The notes under the pieces are model-generated. The model saw only the letters and a list, made by a program, of their open reading frames with translations, was not told the origin of the DNA and made no database searches. The position numbers were made by a program, and so were the translations under genes. Below, one piece after another: positions 54,429 through 63,256 of a stretch of DNA of 64,000 nucleotides (position 1 is the stretch's first letter; every line of letters begins with the position of its first letter). Origin of the DNA: Pseudoxanthomonas sangjuensis (lineage in GTDB: Bacteria > Pseudomonadota > Gammaproteobacteria > Xanthomonadales > Xanthomonadaceae). The stretch lies in assembly GCF_010211755.1 (NCBI RefSeq), contig NZ_PDWR01000016.1, positions 1-64,000 on the forward strand, in the 5' to 3' direction.

Positions 54429-54989
54429 ATGAGCGCATTGCTGCAACTGTGGCTGCCGATCCTGCTGACCGCGGTGTTCGTGTTCGTCGCCAGCAGCCTG
54501 GTCCACATGCTGTTCAAGTGGCACAACAGCGAGTACCACAAGTTCGCCGGCGAGGACGACATCCGCGCCGCCTTCAACAGGTCCGGCGCGCCGAAGCCGG
54601 GCATCTACTTCCTGCCGTACTGCTCCGACCCGAAGGAGATGCAGCAGGAAGACGCCCAGCGCAGGTTCCGCGAAGGCCCGGTGGCCAAGGTCATCGTGCG
54701 TCCCGCCGGCATGCCGTCGCTGGGCAAGCCGTTGCTGCTGTGGTTCCTGTTGTCGCTGGTGGTCGCGGCGATCGCCGGCTGCACCGCGTGGCACGTACTC
54801 GGCGGCGATGCCGATGCGCGCCGCGTCGGTCACCTGGTCGGCGTGATGACCTTCCTCGCCTATGCCGCCGGCAGCGTGGTCCAGGGGATCTGGTGGGGCG
54901 CGCCATGGCGCAGCGTGCTGAAGGACGCGCTCGACGCATTGATCTACGCCGTGGTCAGCGCGCTGACCTTCTGCTGGCTGTGGCCGTAA
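54429..54989 (+). CDS. conserved hypothetical membrane protein
   Basis: Predicted 186 residues with one N-terminal helix (about 5-28), a soluble loop with HKFAGEDDIRAAF and PYCSDPKEMQQ, and three C-terminal helices. I do not recognise the family. The ribosome site GGGAGGAG lies 6 bases before the ATG. It sits alone between a terminator and a dispersed repeat. Confidence 0.7.
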   Translation: MSALLQLWLPILLTAVFVFVASSLVHMLFKWHNSEYHKFAGEDDIRAAFNRSGAPKPGIYFLPYCSDPKEMQQEDAQRRFREGPVAKVIVRPAGMPSLGKPLLLWFLLSLVVAAIAGCTAWHVLGGDADARRVGHLVGVMTFLAYAAGSVVQGIWWGAPWRSVLKDALDALIYAVVSALTFCWLWP

Positions 54990-54990
54990 C

Positions 54991-55079
54991 CCTTCGACTC
55001 CGCTGCGCTGCGCTCAGGGCGAACGGAACCTATTGAATCGCTCGTGCTGAGCGTAGGACCGCAGGTCCGGAGTCGAAGG
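54991..55079. repeat. dispersed-type intergenic repeat with inverted ends
   Basis: Begins CCTTCGACTCC and ends GGAGTCGAAGG; inner CGCTCAGGGC and GTGCTGAGCG are also paired. This resembles a repeat often seen between genes of related genomes. Confidence 0.65.
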
Positions 55080-55107
55080 ACCCCGGACCATTACCAGGAG
55101 AAACCGC

Positions 55108-55497
55108 ATGTCCACCGCCTACTGGTGCATCCTGATCGCCGCGCTGCTGCCCTACGTCTGGGCGACGATCGCCAAGGCGCGGCCCGGCTACAGCAACCGC
55201 AACCCGCGCGCGTGGGTCGCCAAGCAGTCCGAAAACTATTCCGTCCAGCGCGCCTACAACGCGCACCTGAACGCCTTCGAGAATTTCGCCCCGTTCGCCG
55301 CCGGCGTGGTCATGGCGCAGCTGGCCGGCGTGCCGGCCGATACCGTCAGCAAGCTCGCCATGGCCTTCGTCGCGTTCCGCGTACTGCACGGCATCTTCTA
55401 CCTCGGCAACCTGCCGCCGCTGCGCAGCCTGTCGTGGCTGGGCGGATTCGCCTGCACGGCGGCGCTGATCGTATTGGCGGCATTGAAGGCAGCTTAG
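55108..55497 (+). CDS. MAPEG-family membrane protein
   Basis: Predicted 129 residues with four helices. The MAPEG signature is in QRAYNAHLNAFENFAPFAAGV, containing the conserved Asn/Glu pair used for glutathione binding in eukaryotic members. Bacterial function is uncertain. CAGGAGAAA precedes the ATG by 6 bases. Confidence 0.88.
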   Translation: MSTAYWCILIAALLPYVWATIAKARPGYSNRNPRAWVAKQSENYSVQRAYNAHLNAFENFAPFAAGVVMAQLAGVPADTVSKLAMAFVAFRVLHGIFYLGNLPPLRSLSWLGGFACTAALIVLAALKAA

Positions 55498-55559
55498 CCT
55501 CCAACGCAACCCCCGGGCGAGCAAAACGTTCGTTGAGCCCAACCGATCCAGAAGCCACC

Positions 55560-55895
55560 ATGCGCATTTCGCTGACCGACATGCTGGGCCAGATCCCCTC
55601 GCCTGCCACGCAAAAATGGCCCGAGGGTGTCTGGGACATCGAAGCATTCGCACACGGCACGATGTCGGTGGTGCTGTTCACGCCCCGCGGCAAGGACTAT
55701 CAGACCACGCACGAACAGGATGAGCTGTACTTCGTACATCGCGGCAGCGGCACGCTGGTCATCGACGGCGAGCGCTTCCCGTTCCAGCCCGGCGACGCGT
55801 TGTTCGTGCCGGCGCGGGTCGAACACCGCTTCGAGGATTTCAGCGACGACCTGGTGGCGTGGGGCGTTTTCTGGGGCCCGAACGGCGGTGAGTAG
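55560..55895 (+). CDS. cupin-domain protein
   Basis: Predicted 111 residues forming a single cupin barrel. Motif 1 reads TTHEQDELYFVHRGSGTLV and motif 2 PGDALFVPARVEHRFEDF, keeping the Glu and His residues that bind a metal. It may isomerise or oxidise a small substrate or simply bind it. The gene is 62 bases after the MAPEG gene on the same strand and may be co-transcribed. Confidence 0.83.
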   Translation: MRISLTDMLGQIPSPATQKWPEGVWDIEAFAHGTMSVVLFTPRGKDYQTTHEQDELYFVHRGSGTLVIDGERFPFQPGDALFVPARVEHRFEDFSDDLVAWGVFWGPNGGE

Positions 55896-55907
55896 CCCGC
55901 AGCTCCG

Positions 55908-56471
55908 TCATTCCGGATGCCCGGCAGGCGCCGCCACGGGCGGTACCAGCAGATCCTCCAGGAAGAACGCGGACAACTCCGAGCGACCGGCCAGCCCGGC
56001 CTTGGCGTAGATCGCCGCCGACTGCGCGCGCACGGTCTTCTCGCCGGTGCCGCGCAATTCGGCGATGTCCTTCAGGCTCAGCCCCTTCAGCAGCAGGAAC
56101 GCGATTTCCTTTTCCGCCGTCGACAGTTGCCAGCGCTCCAGTTGCTGGTCGATCGAACGCGCCAATCCTTCCACGTGCTTGCGCGCCTGCGCTTGCCACG
56201 CCTCCGCCTGCGCGCGGTAGGCGGACAGGTCCCTGGCCTGCCGCGCCAAACGCCGCCGCAACCGCACGGCGCCGCGCAGCAGGTAGAACGCCCCCGCCGC
56301 CGCCGCGGTGCCGGCCGCGATTTCCAGCGCGACATGCCACGGCGACGCGCCCTGATGCAGGTCGGCCGCGACATCGAATGCCACCAGCACGGCGATCAGC
56401 AACAACACGCCGACCACCACCGCGCGCTCACGCGCATTCACGACCGGTCTTGCGGTTTCCGCCACAACCAT
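55908..56471 (-). CDS. membrane-tethered LuxR-type transcriptional regulator
   Basis: Predicted 187 residues: two membrane helices (about 17-38 and 46-64), a basic/coiled segment and a C-terminal LuxR HTH (LSTAEKEIAFLLLKGLSLKDIAEL, TGEKTVRAQSAAIYAKAG). No receiver domain, so the membrane part or the coil probably senses the signal. It starts 4 bases after the cytochrome b gene, so the pair is likely one transcript. A start at 56507 inside the upstream gene is also possible. Confidence 0.8.
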   Translation of the reverse strand: MVVAETARPVVNARERAVVVGVLLLIAVLVAFDVAADLHQGASPWHVALEIAAGTAAAAGAFYLLRGAVRLRRRLARQARDLSAYRAQAEAWQAQARKHVEGLARSIDQQLERWQLSTAEKEIAFLLLKGLSLKDIAELRGTGEKTVRAQSAAIYAKAGLAGRSELSAFFLEDLLVPPVAAPAGHPE

Positions 56472-56475
56472 CGGC

Positions 56476-57243
56476 TCAGTCTTCGTCTTCCTCGCGCCCG
56501 TCGTCATCTTTGCGTCCACCCGCCGTTTTCCCCTGTTCGCCATCGTCCGGGGATTCGCGCTGATTCTCGCCCAATGCCAGCCGGGTACCGAACAGGTCGA
56601 GCGTGCCGTTGTCCGGGTCGTACAAACCCGACAACTGCACGCCGCTGCCCGCCACCAGCGCCAGCACCAGCAATGCCATCGCGCCACGGGCCGGCACATC
56701 CGGGGTTCCGGCGGGCAGGTCGCGCTTGCGCCCGCTGAGCATGCTCAACGGCAAGGCATCGCGATGGCGCAGGCCATGCGCCAACAGGCCGGCCACGTGC
56801 AGCAGCACAATGGCCAGGAAGGCATTGGCCATCAGTTCGTGCGCCTCCTCGACCCATTCCGGCGCCGAGCCGGCGGCCATCGCCACGCCGCTGGCGCCGA
56901 GCGCCAGCGCGAGCGCCATCATCGACAGGGCGGCCCAACTCGATGCCGGGTTGTGGCCCACCCAGCGGCGGCCGCCACCCGCGACCACGGCCTTCAGATA
57001 CGCCGCCAGCTGGCGGGGATCGAGGGTCAGGTCGGACAGCCGCGCGTGGCGCGTTCCGACCACGCCCCAGACCAGCCGCACCAGCACGGCCACGCCCAGC
57101 ATCGCTCCGGCCAGCATGTGCCAGGCGAAGCGGGACGATTCGTCGTCCACGAGGTTGGCGACGGCATACGCGGCGACGAACAGCGCCGCGAAACACCAAT
57201 GGAACACCCGGGTGGGCAGGTCGTAGACGCGAACCGGACGCAT
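56476..57243 (-). CDS. cytochrome b561-type membrane protein
   Basis: Predicted 255 residues with about five helices. Haem-binding His residues are seen in PTRVFHWCFAALFVAAY, FAWHMLAGA, EEAHELMANAF and LLHVAGLLAHGLRHR. The last 60 residues are charged and Asp/Glu-rich, possibly a cytoplasmic tail. It carries electrons from the quinone pool to an unknown partner. Next to the membrane-tethered regulator. Confidence 0.85.
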   Translation of the reverse strand: MRPVRVYDLPTRVFHWCFAALFVAAYAVANLVDDESSRFAWHMLAGAMLGVAVLVRLVWGVVGTRHARLSDLTLDPRQLAAYLKAVVAGGGRRWVGHNPASSWAALSMMALALALGASGVAMAAGSAPEWVEEAHELMANAFLAIVLLHVAGLLAHGLRHRDALPLSMLSGRKRDLPAGTPDVPARGAMALLVLALVAGSGVQLSGLYDPDNGTLDLFGTRLALGENQRESPDDGEQGKTAGGRKDDDGREEDED

Positions 57244-57343
57244 GGGACTACTCCGCAAGCAAGGGAGGCCCAGACTGGCGCGCCGCGCCCTTTCCGGCAT
57301 CGGGCAAATGCCGCATCGTGCGGCAAGCCGGCGTTTTGCGGCG

Positions 57344-58060
57344 TCAGCCGCAGGCCGGCGACTGCCAGCCGAACAACGCGAACGCCTTGCGGAACTCCGC
57401 ATCCAGCGGTGCGACGACCTCGATGCGTTCGCCGCTGGCCGGGTGCGCGAACGCCAGTCGCCGCGCGTGCAGCAGCATCCGGTGCACGCCGTTCATGCGG
57501 AAGTTGCGGTTGTGGCGGCCGTCGCCATGGCTGGTGTCGCCGACCAGGTGGTGCGAGACGTGCTTCAGGTGGCGGCGGATCTGGCGGAAGCGGCCGGTTT
57601 CCGGCCAGCAAAGCAGCAGCGCGTAGCGCGAAGTCTCGAAACCCGACGACGGCAACGGCAATTCGCCGGTGGCGATGCGCCGGAAGCGCGTGAGCGCCGG
57701 CTTCTTTTCCGGCTTGCCCGGGCCGCCGTCGAGGGGGTAATCGACGACGAATTCCGCCTCCGGCCAGCCGCGGCACACGGCGAGGTATTCCTTCTCCACC
57801 GCGCGCGACATGAACACCTTGCCGAGCGCGCCGGCGCTGTCGCGGTCGAAGGCCAGCAGCAGGCAGCCGCTGGTCGCGCGGTCGAGGCGGTGGATCAGGA
57901 ACACCGGCCGGCCGAACTGCTCGCGCAGCCGGTCGGCGAGGAAATCGTCCTCGCCGCGCGCCAGCTTGCTGTCGTGGACCATCAGCCCGGCCGGCTTGTC
58001 CACGACCGCGATGTTGTCGTCGATGTGGAGGACGGCGATGGCATCGTCTGGCGTCTGCAT
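57344..58060 (-). CDS. truC: tRNA pseudouridine(65) synthase TruC
   Basis: Predicted 238 residues of the RluA family without an S4 domain. The catalytic Asp is in HRLDRATSG; VVDKPAGLMVH precedes it and GRFRQIRRHLKHVSHHLVGDTSHGDGRHN is the TruC-type second motif. Small size and this His-rich segment point to TruC rather than RluC or RluD. It lies 42 bases after the hypothetical gene on the same strand. Confidence 0.87.
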   Translation of the reverse strand: MQTPDDAIAVLHIDDNIAVVDKPAGLMVHDSKLARGEDDFLADRLREQFGRPVFLIHRLDRATSGCLLLAFDRDSAGALGKVFMSRAVEKEYLAVCRGWPEAEFVVDYPLDGGPGKPEKKPALTRFRRIATGELPLPSSGFETSRYALLLCWPETGRFRQIRRHLKHVSHHLVGDTSHGDGRHNRNFRMNGVHRMLLHARRLAFAHPASGERIEVVAPLDAEFRKAFALFGWQSPACG

Positions 58061-58102
58061 CCGCGGATTATCCGCGAACGCGACCGCCCGCGACCGGTGC
58101 GG

Positions 58103-58483
58103 TCACGCCGGACCGTGCTGCAGCCACACGCTGCCCAGCGATTCGTTGACGAACACCCGCGCCTGGATGCCGGCCTCGACCGCATAGATTTCGCAGTATT
58201 CGATCTTCTGCAGGCCGTTCGGCTTGACGTGGGCGATGCGCACGTCCTCCAGCCCGGAACCGCGCATCGACAGCACCAGGTTGCGCCATTCGTCGGCCTG
58301 CAGCGGCTCGCCGTACATTTCGTCGATCAGCAGCAAGCCATGCACCGGCTTGCGCCGCAGCTCGGCGACGATCGCCTGCCAGTAGGCGATGGTGTTGACC
58401 AGCGTGCCGGGGCCGCGCACGTGCACCCGCAGGCCCGCCGGATGCGGCGCGAAGCGGATTTCGTAGTCCGGCGCTTGCGACAT
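58103..58483 (-). CDS. conserved hypothetical protein
   Basis: Predicted 126 residues, no signal peptide or membrane helix. The pattern of strands and helices (YEIRFAPHPAGLRVHVRGPG, then AYWQAIVAELRRKPVHGLLLIDEMYG) resembles STAS-like or related small alpha/beta folds, but I cannot name the family. It lies before truC on the same strand. Confidence 0.65.
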   Translation of the reverse strand: MSQAPDYEIRFAPHPAGLRVHVRGPGTLVNTIAYWQAIVAELRRKPVHGLLLIDEMYGEPLQADEWRNLVLSMRGSGLEDVRIAHVKPNGLQKIEYCEIYAVEAGIQARVFVNESLGSVWLQHGPA

Positions 58484-58569
58484 GCCGACGCCCTCCGGCG
58501 TCCAGCCCCAATGCTGGCCGGCGCAGCCTACCCCCGCGCGCCGCGCAACTCAATGCCGCCGGCCACCGG

Positions 58570-59316
58570 TCACTCGCCGCCGGCCGGCCGGGTCAGCGCA
58601 TGCAGGATGCGCAGGTCCTCGTCGTCCAGCGTTTCGCCAGCGCTGGCGCGGAAGTGCAGGTGGAAGGCGCGCACCGCTTTCGGACGATCCGCCAGCGAGT
58701 AGCCGATCTGCGCCAGCGCGCGCCAGGGGTCGAAGCCCGGCGGCGCCGGCGGCGCGTCGTCGGCCGGCCACACGCCGAAGCCGGCGTCGTGCAGCCGCTT
58801 CCACGGGAAGCGCGGGCCCGGATCGACCTTGCGCGTCGGCGCCAGGTCGGAATGGCCGATGACCTGCGTGCGCGGGATCGACCAGCGCCGGCACAGGTCG
58901 TCGAGCAGCACCAGCAGGCTCTCGATCTGCGCCTCGGGGTAGTCGGACTGGCCATCGTTGTCGATCTCGATGCCGATCGACGCCGAGTTGAGGTCGGTGA
59001 TCGTGCCCCAGCTGCCGGCGCCGGCGTGCCACGCGCGCATCTCGTCGGGCACCAGCTGGTAGCGCTCGCCGTCGCGGCCGATCAGGTAGTGCGCGCTGAC
59101 CCGGCCGCCGCTGTTGGCGGTGCGCAGCGTGCGCAGGCTCTGCTCGACCGATTGCTGCTCGGTGAAATGCAGCACGACCAGCACCGGCTTGCGTACGTCG
59201 CGGTTCGGCGAAGCGACCCACGTCGCCAGCGGGTTGCGGCTGGTGTGGATGTAGCTGCTGCAGCCGGCGAGCAGCACCGCCGCGCACGACACCGCCAGCC
59301 ATCGCTTCGTTCCCAT
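58570..59316 (-). CDS. N-acetylmuramoyl-L-alanine amidase, AmiD-like lipoprotein
   Basis: Predicted 248 residues with a lipobox (LAGCS, Cys19). The amidase_2 domain holds the zinc ligands in LVVLHFTEQQ, RAWHAGAG and VIGHSDLAPTRKVDPGP. AmiD-like enzymes cleave peptides from MurNAc or anhMurNAc at the outer membrane. It complements the muramidase and hexosaminidases at the left of the window. AAGGGGA precedes the ATG by 7 bases. Confidence 0.9.
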   Translation of the reverse strand: MGTKRWLAVSCAAVLLAGCSSYIHTSRNPLATWVASPNRDVRKPVLVVLHFTEQQSVEQSLRTLRTANSGGRVSAHYLIGRDGERYQLVPDEMRAWHAGAGSWGTITDLNSASIGIEIDNDGQSDYPEAQIESLLVLLDDLCRRWSIPRTQVIGHSDLAPTRKVDPGPRFPWKRLHDAGFGVWPADDAPPAPPGFDPWRALAQIGYSLADRPKAVRAFHLHFRASAGETLDDEDLRILHALTRPAGGE

Positions 59317-59410
59317 CTGCGCGTCCCCTTCTCGTCTGCCAGGATCCCCCCGCATCCGCCGGAATGCGGTCGGCTGCTATTCTGCCCGAGGCATTCCAAC
59401 AGGGGAAACG

Positions 59411-59806
59411 ATGCGCGATCTCGCCGCCGCGCTGCGCGGTCTCCTCGGGTTCGTCGTGGCGCTCGTCGTCGTCCCGCTGGTCAACCTGGCCGGTGGCCTG
59501 CTTTCGGACCTGCTGCGGATCCCGCAGGGGCCCGCGCACCTGGCCGCCGACCTGTTCTGGGCCTTCGCGGCCGGCGTCGCCGGCAGCTGGTGCGCGTTGC
59601 GCATCGCGTCGAAATGGTTCTTGGCGCTGGCGCTGGCGTTCTTCGCGGTCGCCGCGGCGTTCGGCCTGGCCGCCGTCGTGAAATTCTGGGACGACTGGCC
59701 GCGCTGGTTCAGTCTCGGCGCCGTCCTGTCGCTGCCGTTGCAGGTGTGGCTGGGCTGGCGGCTGAGCGCCGGCTACCGGCGCCGCATGGGCGGGGCGAAG
59801 GACTGA
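59411..59806 (+). CDS. hypothetical membrane protein
   Basis: Predicted 131 residues with four hydrophobic segments and short loops. No family recognised. AGGGGAAA lies 3-4 bases before the ATG. Its stop is directly followed by the ubiB stop on the opposite strand. Confidence 0.65.
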   Translation: MRDLAAALRGLLGFVVALVVVPLVNLAGGLLSDLLRIPQGPAHLAADLFWAFAAGVAGSWCALRIASKWFLALALAFFAVAAAFGLAAVVKFWDDWPRWFSLGAVLSLPLQVWLGWRLSAGYRRRMGGAKD

Positions 59807-59807
59807 T

Positions 59808-61475
59808 TCAGCGCCGCGGCCACGCCGCGATCAGCGCCCACAGGCCGCCGAGGCCGGCGATCCACGCCGAAGCCGGCACCGACAGCAGGTGCGGGCCGCC
59901 GGCTTCCAGCCCGTACAGCACCGCGGCGGCGATCAGCAGCGCCGAGCCGAGGATCGCGAACACCGCGCGCCGCTGCAGCTTGTGCAGCGACTGCACCAGT
60001 TCGACCAGTTCCTTCGAGCGGATTTCCATCTCGTGCCGACCCTCGACCTGCTGTTTCAGCCAGCCGTGCACCAGCCGCGGCATCTCCGGCGTGTGGGTCA
60101 TGATCTCGGGCAGGCGCTTGCGCAGTTCGCGGACGACGTTGCGCGGGCTGTAGCGGCGGATCAGGATCTTCTCGAGGACGGGTTTCGCCACCGCCCAGAT
60201 GTCGAGCTGCGGGTCGAGCTGGCGGCCGACGCCCTCGATGTTGAGCAGGGTCTTCTGCAGCAATATCAATTGCGGCTGCAGCGTGAGCCCGTACTTCTGC
60301 GCGGTGCGGAACAGCTTGACCAGCACCTCGGCGAGGGAGATTTCCGACAGCGGGCGGGTGAAGTACGGCTCGCAGATCGCGCGCGCCGCGGCCTCCAGCT
60401 CGTCGATGCGCACCGTCGCCGGCATCCAGCCGGCCTCGACGTGCAGCTCGGCGATGCGCCGGTAGTCCTTGTTGAAGATGGCCATGAAATTCTCGGCCAG
60501 GTAGTACTGGTCCTGCGCCGAGAGCTGGCCGACGATGCCGAAGTCGAGGGCGATGAAACGCGGGTCTTCCCTGCGCCCGGGGTCGGCGTCGACCCAGATG
60601 TTGCCGGCGTGCGCGTCGGCGTGGAAGAAGTTGTCGCGGAACACCTGGGTGTAGAACACGCGCACGCCCTTGGCCGCCAGCGCCTTGCGGTCGACGCCGG
60701 CGCGGTCGAGCGCGACGATGTCGTCGGACGGGATGCCGTGCACGCGCTCGATGGTCAGCACGCGCTCGCTGGTGTGGGTCCAGACGATTTCCGGGATGTA
60801 CAGGTCGTCCGAGTCCTGCCAGAAGCGGCGCATCACGCTGGCGTTGGCGCCTTCGCGCTGCAGGTCGAGTTCGGCGGCCAGCGTGGTCTCGATCTCGGAA
60901 ACGATTTCGCGCGGGCGGATCTTGTCGGCGTTCGGATGCGCGCGGTCGACCACTGCCGCGGCCGACTTCAGCAGGGCGATGTCGGCGGCGATCTGCTTCT
61001 CGACCTGCGGCCGCAGCACCTTGACCACGACGTCGCGGCCGTCGTGCAGCACCGCCGCGTGCACCTGCGCGATCGACGCCGAGGCCAGCGGCGCGGTGTC
61101 GAACGCGGCGAAGGCGTCGTCGATGTCGCGGCCCAGCGACTGTTCAACCAGGCGGCGCGCGGTCTGCCCGTCGAACGGCCGCACCTTGTCCTGCAGCAGG
61201 GTCAGTTCCTCGGCGACGTCCGGCGGGATCAGGTCGCGCCGCGTGGACAGGATCTGCCCGAACTTGACGAAGATCGGCCCCAGCTCCTGCAGCGCCAGGC
61301 GCAGGCGCGCGCCGCGCGGCAGCGCGGCGATCTCCGCCGAGGCGCTGGGCACGAACGGCCGCGCCAGTTTCAGCCAGCGCTCGGCCGGGGTGTCGTCGAG
61401 CAGGTCGTCGAGCCGGTACCTCAACAGCACGCGGCCGATGCGGCTGGCGCGCAACGCCGCCTTCAGGCTGCTCAT
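59808..61475 (-). CDS. ubiB: ubiquinone biosynthesis protein UbiB
   Basis: Predicted 555 residues, the atypical kinase-like (ADCK/UbiB) fold with two C-terminal membrane helices. Hallmarks are KFGQILSTR (the KxGQ extension), [13 protein letters not shown] (Ala-rich loop in place of the kinase Gly loop), [12 protein letters not shown] (catalytic loop) and IALDFG (DFG motif). It supports quinone ring hydroxylation complexes. ubiJ overlaps it by ATGA at its 5' end. Confidence 0.95.
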   Translation of the reverse strand: MSSLKAALRASRIGRVLLRYRLDDLLDDTPAERWLKLARPFVPSASAEIAALPRGARLRLALQELGPIFVKFGQILSTRRDLIPPDVAEELTLLQDKVRPFDGQTARRLVEQSLGRDIDDAFAAFDTAPLASASIAQVHAAVLHDGRDVVVKVLRPQVEKQIAADIALLKSAAAVVDRAHPNADKIRPREIVSEIETTLAAELDLQREGANASVMRRFWQDSDDLYIPEIVWTHTSERVLTIERVHGIPSDDIVALDRAGVDRKALAAKGVRVFYTQVFRDNFFHADAHAGNIWVDADPGRREDPRFIALDFGIVGQLSAQDQYYLAENFMAIFNKDYRRIAELHVEAGWMPATVRIDELEAAARAICEPYFTRPLSEISLAEVLVKLFRTAQKYGLTLQPQLILLQKTLLNIEGVGRQLDPQLDIWAVAKPVLEKILIRRYSPRNVVRELRKRLPEIMTHTPEMPRLVHGWLKQQVEGRHEMEIRSKELVELVQSLHKLQRRAVFAILGSALLIAAAVLYGLEAGGPHLLSVPASAWIAGLGGLWALIAAWPRR

Positions 61476-62131
61476 GCGCCGCCCCCGGGCCCGCCCGCCG
61501 CGAGCCTTGCCACGCGCGCGGCGATGCGCTCGACGTCGTCGCGCAGCGCGTCGACGTCGTCGTGGAAGGCGTTCAGTTCGGCGTGGCCGACCACGTCGCG
61601 CGATTCCTCGACGAGGTAGCCGGCGGCGCTGGCGGCGAGGTTCGCGCCGAGCGTCTTCAACTGGTCCAGCGCGGCGCGCGCGGCGTTGCCGACCTGCACG
61701 CCGGCGACTTCGCCGAACACCGCGACGAACGGCTGCTGCCAGTCCGGGTCGAAGCGCCGCGCCAGGGTCTGCAGGCGGCGCGCCAGTTCGGCGTCGCCGG
61801 ACACGCGCACGCGGCCGGCCGGCGCCGCGTCGTCGCGGCCGAGGCCCAGCCGCGAGAAGACCGGCAGCTGCGACAGCAGGCCGCCGAGCGTGCCGCGCAC
61901 GGAGAGATCGGCTTCGTCTTCCTCGTCGACCGGGCCGACGCGCAGCTGTCCGCCATCGACGCGGACCTGCAGCGCCAGCGCCGGCGCTTCCAGGTGCAGC
62001 GCGACGCTGCGGCCGTCGAGCGCCTGCAGCGCATCGCGGGTGTCCGCATCCAGCGCCAGCGCGCGGTTCAGCGCCGCTTCCAGCGCGCGGCCGGCGAGGG
62101 GCTTCAGGGAATCGAGGGGAGTCGGCGCCAT
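61472..62131 (-). CDS. ubiJ: ubiquinone biosynthesis accessory factor UbiJ
   Basis: Predicted 219 residues. An N-terminal SCP2-like lipid-binding domain ([19 protein letters not shown], then [10 protein letters not shown] and [12 protein letters not shown]) is followed by a helical C-terminal part ([22 protein letters not shown]) seen in UbiJ. It binds UbiK and ubiquinone intermediates. Directly upstream of and overlapping ubiB, as in other gammaproteobacteria, though ubiE is not adjacent here. Confidence 0.88.
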   Translation of the reverse strand: MAPTPLDSLKPLAGRALEAALNRALALDADTRDALQALDGRSVALHLEAPALALQVRVDGGQLRVGPVDEEDEADLSVRGTLGGLLSQLPVFSRLGLGRDDAAPAGRVRVSGDAELARRLQTLARRFDPDWQQPFVAVFGEVAGVQVGNAARAALDQLKTLGANLAASAAGYLVEESRDVVGHAELNAFHDDVDALRDDVERIAARVARLAAGGPGGGA

Positions 62132-62167
62132 GCCGGCATTCTAGCCGTTGCGACGTACCCGCTGTTG

Positions 62168-62265
62168 TAGGAGCGGCGTAAGCCGCGACCGCCATGTCCG
62201 AGCATGCTTCCGGATGTTTTCGCAAGTAGGGAAAATACGTGGTCGCGGCTTACGCCGCTCCTACA
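62168..62265. repeat. REP-type inverted pair
   Basis: TAGGAGCGGCGTAAGCCGCGACC near 62169 and its complement at 62241-62263 form inverted units about 50 bases apart. The right unit reaches into the last codons of oleD. The single hairpin at 7484 is related. This kind of REP pair is common in Xanthomonadaceae. Confidence 0.75.
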
Positions 62266-63256
62266 GCGAGCGCAGCGATTCGGCCAGCCGCCGCAATCCT
62301 TCCTGCATGCTCACCCGCGGCACGTAACCGAAGTCGCGCTGCGCCGGCCGCATGTCGTACCAGTGCGCGGTGGAAAGCTGTTCGGCGAGGAAGCGCGTCA
62401 TCGGCGGCTCGCCCTTCAGCGGCAACGCCTTCCACAGCAGTTCGCAGGCCGCGCCGATGCGGTACGCGGCCTTGAACGACAGGGTCTTGTCCACGCGCGG
62501 TGCGCCAGCGGCGTCGAGCAACGCGTTCAACAGTTCGCGCATCGGCCACGGCTCGCCGTTGGAGACGAAGTAGGCCTTGCCGGCGCAGGCCGCGCCGGGG
62601 GCGAGGTGTTCGAACGCGTCGAAATGCGCCTGCGCGGCGTTGTCGATGTAGGTGGTGTCGACCTTGTTGTCGCCGTCGCCGACGATGCGCAGGCGCCCGG
62701 CCTTCGCGCGCTCGACCAGGCGCGGCAGGATCTGCTGGTCGCCCGGGCCCCAGATCAGGCGCGGGCGCAGCGCGACCACGGCCAGGTCCGCACCGTTGGC
62801 GGCGAGCGCCTCCTTCTCGGCGATGGTCTTCGTGGTCGCGTACGGCGCCTGGAAATTCCCGCCGTACGGCACTTCGTGCGCGCCGAGGCCTTCGACCGGA
62901 TGCGTCGCGCGATGGGTCACGCTGGGCGTCGAGGTGTAGACGAGCTTGCCGATGCCGTGCGCGCGGCAGGCGTCGAGCACGTTGCGCGTGCCGGCCACGT
63001 TGGCCTGGAAATAGCTGTCGTAGCTGCCCCACGCGCCGGCCTTGGCCGCGTTGTGGAAGATCGCGTCCATGCCCTTCGCCGCGGCGAGCACCGCCTCGCC
63101 GTCGGCGAGGTCGCCGCGGAACTGGCGCACGCCGAGCGCGTCGAGCGCCGGGTAATGGCCGCGGTTGAAGCTGGACACTTCATGGCCGCGCTCGACCAGG
63201 CCGCGGCACAGCGCCTGGCCGAGGAAACCGCCGCCGCCGGTGACGAGGATCTTCAT
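62261..63256 (-). CDS. oleD: 2-alkyl-3-oxoalkanoate reductase OleD
   Basis: Predicted 331 residues of the extended SDR type. The NAD(P) loop is [14 protein letters not shown], the catalytic YxxxK is in [14 protein letters not shown], and [12 protein letters not shown] precedes it. In the OleABCD pathway it reduces the 2-alkyl-3-ketoacid made by OleA before OleC forms the beta-lactone that leads to long-chain cis-olefins. It overlaps oleC by ATGA. The last codons lie in the REP element. Confidence 0.9.
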   Translation of the reverse strand: MKILVTGGGGFLGQALCRGLVERGHEVSSFNRGHYPALDALGVRQFRGDLADGEAVLAAAKGMDAIFHNAAKAGAWGSYDSYFQANVAGTRNVLDACRAHGIGKLVYTSTPSVTHRATHPVEGLGAHEVPYGGNFQAPYATTKTIAEKEALAANGADLAVVALRPRLIWGPGDQQILPRLVERAKAGRLRIVGDGDNKVDTTYIDNAAQAHFDAFEHLAPGAACAGKAYFVSNGEPWPMRELLNALLDAAGAPRVDKTLSFKAAYRIGAACELLWKALPLKGEPPMTRFLAEQLSTAHWYDMRPAQRDFGYVPRVSMQEGLRRLAESLRSL

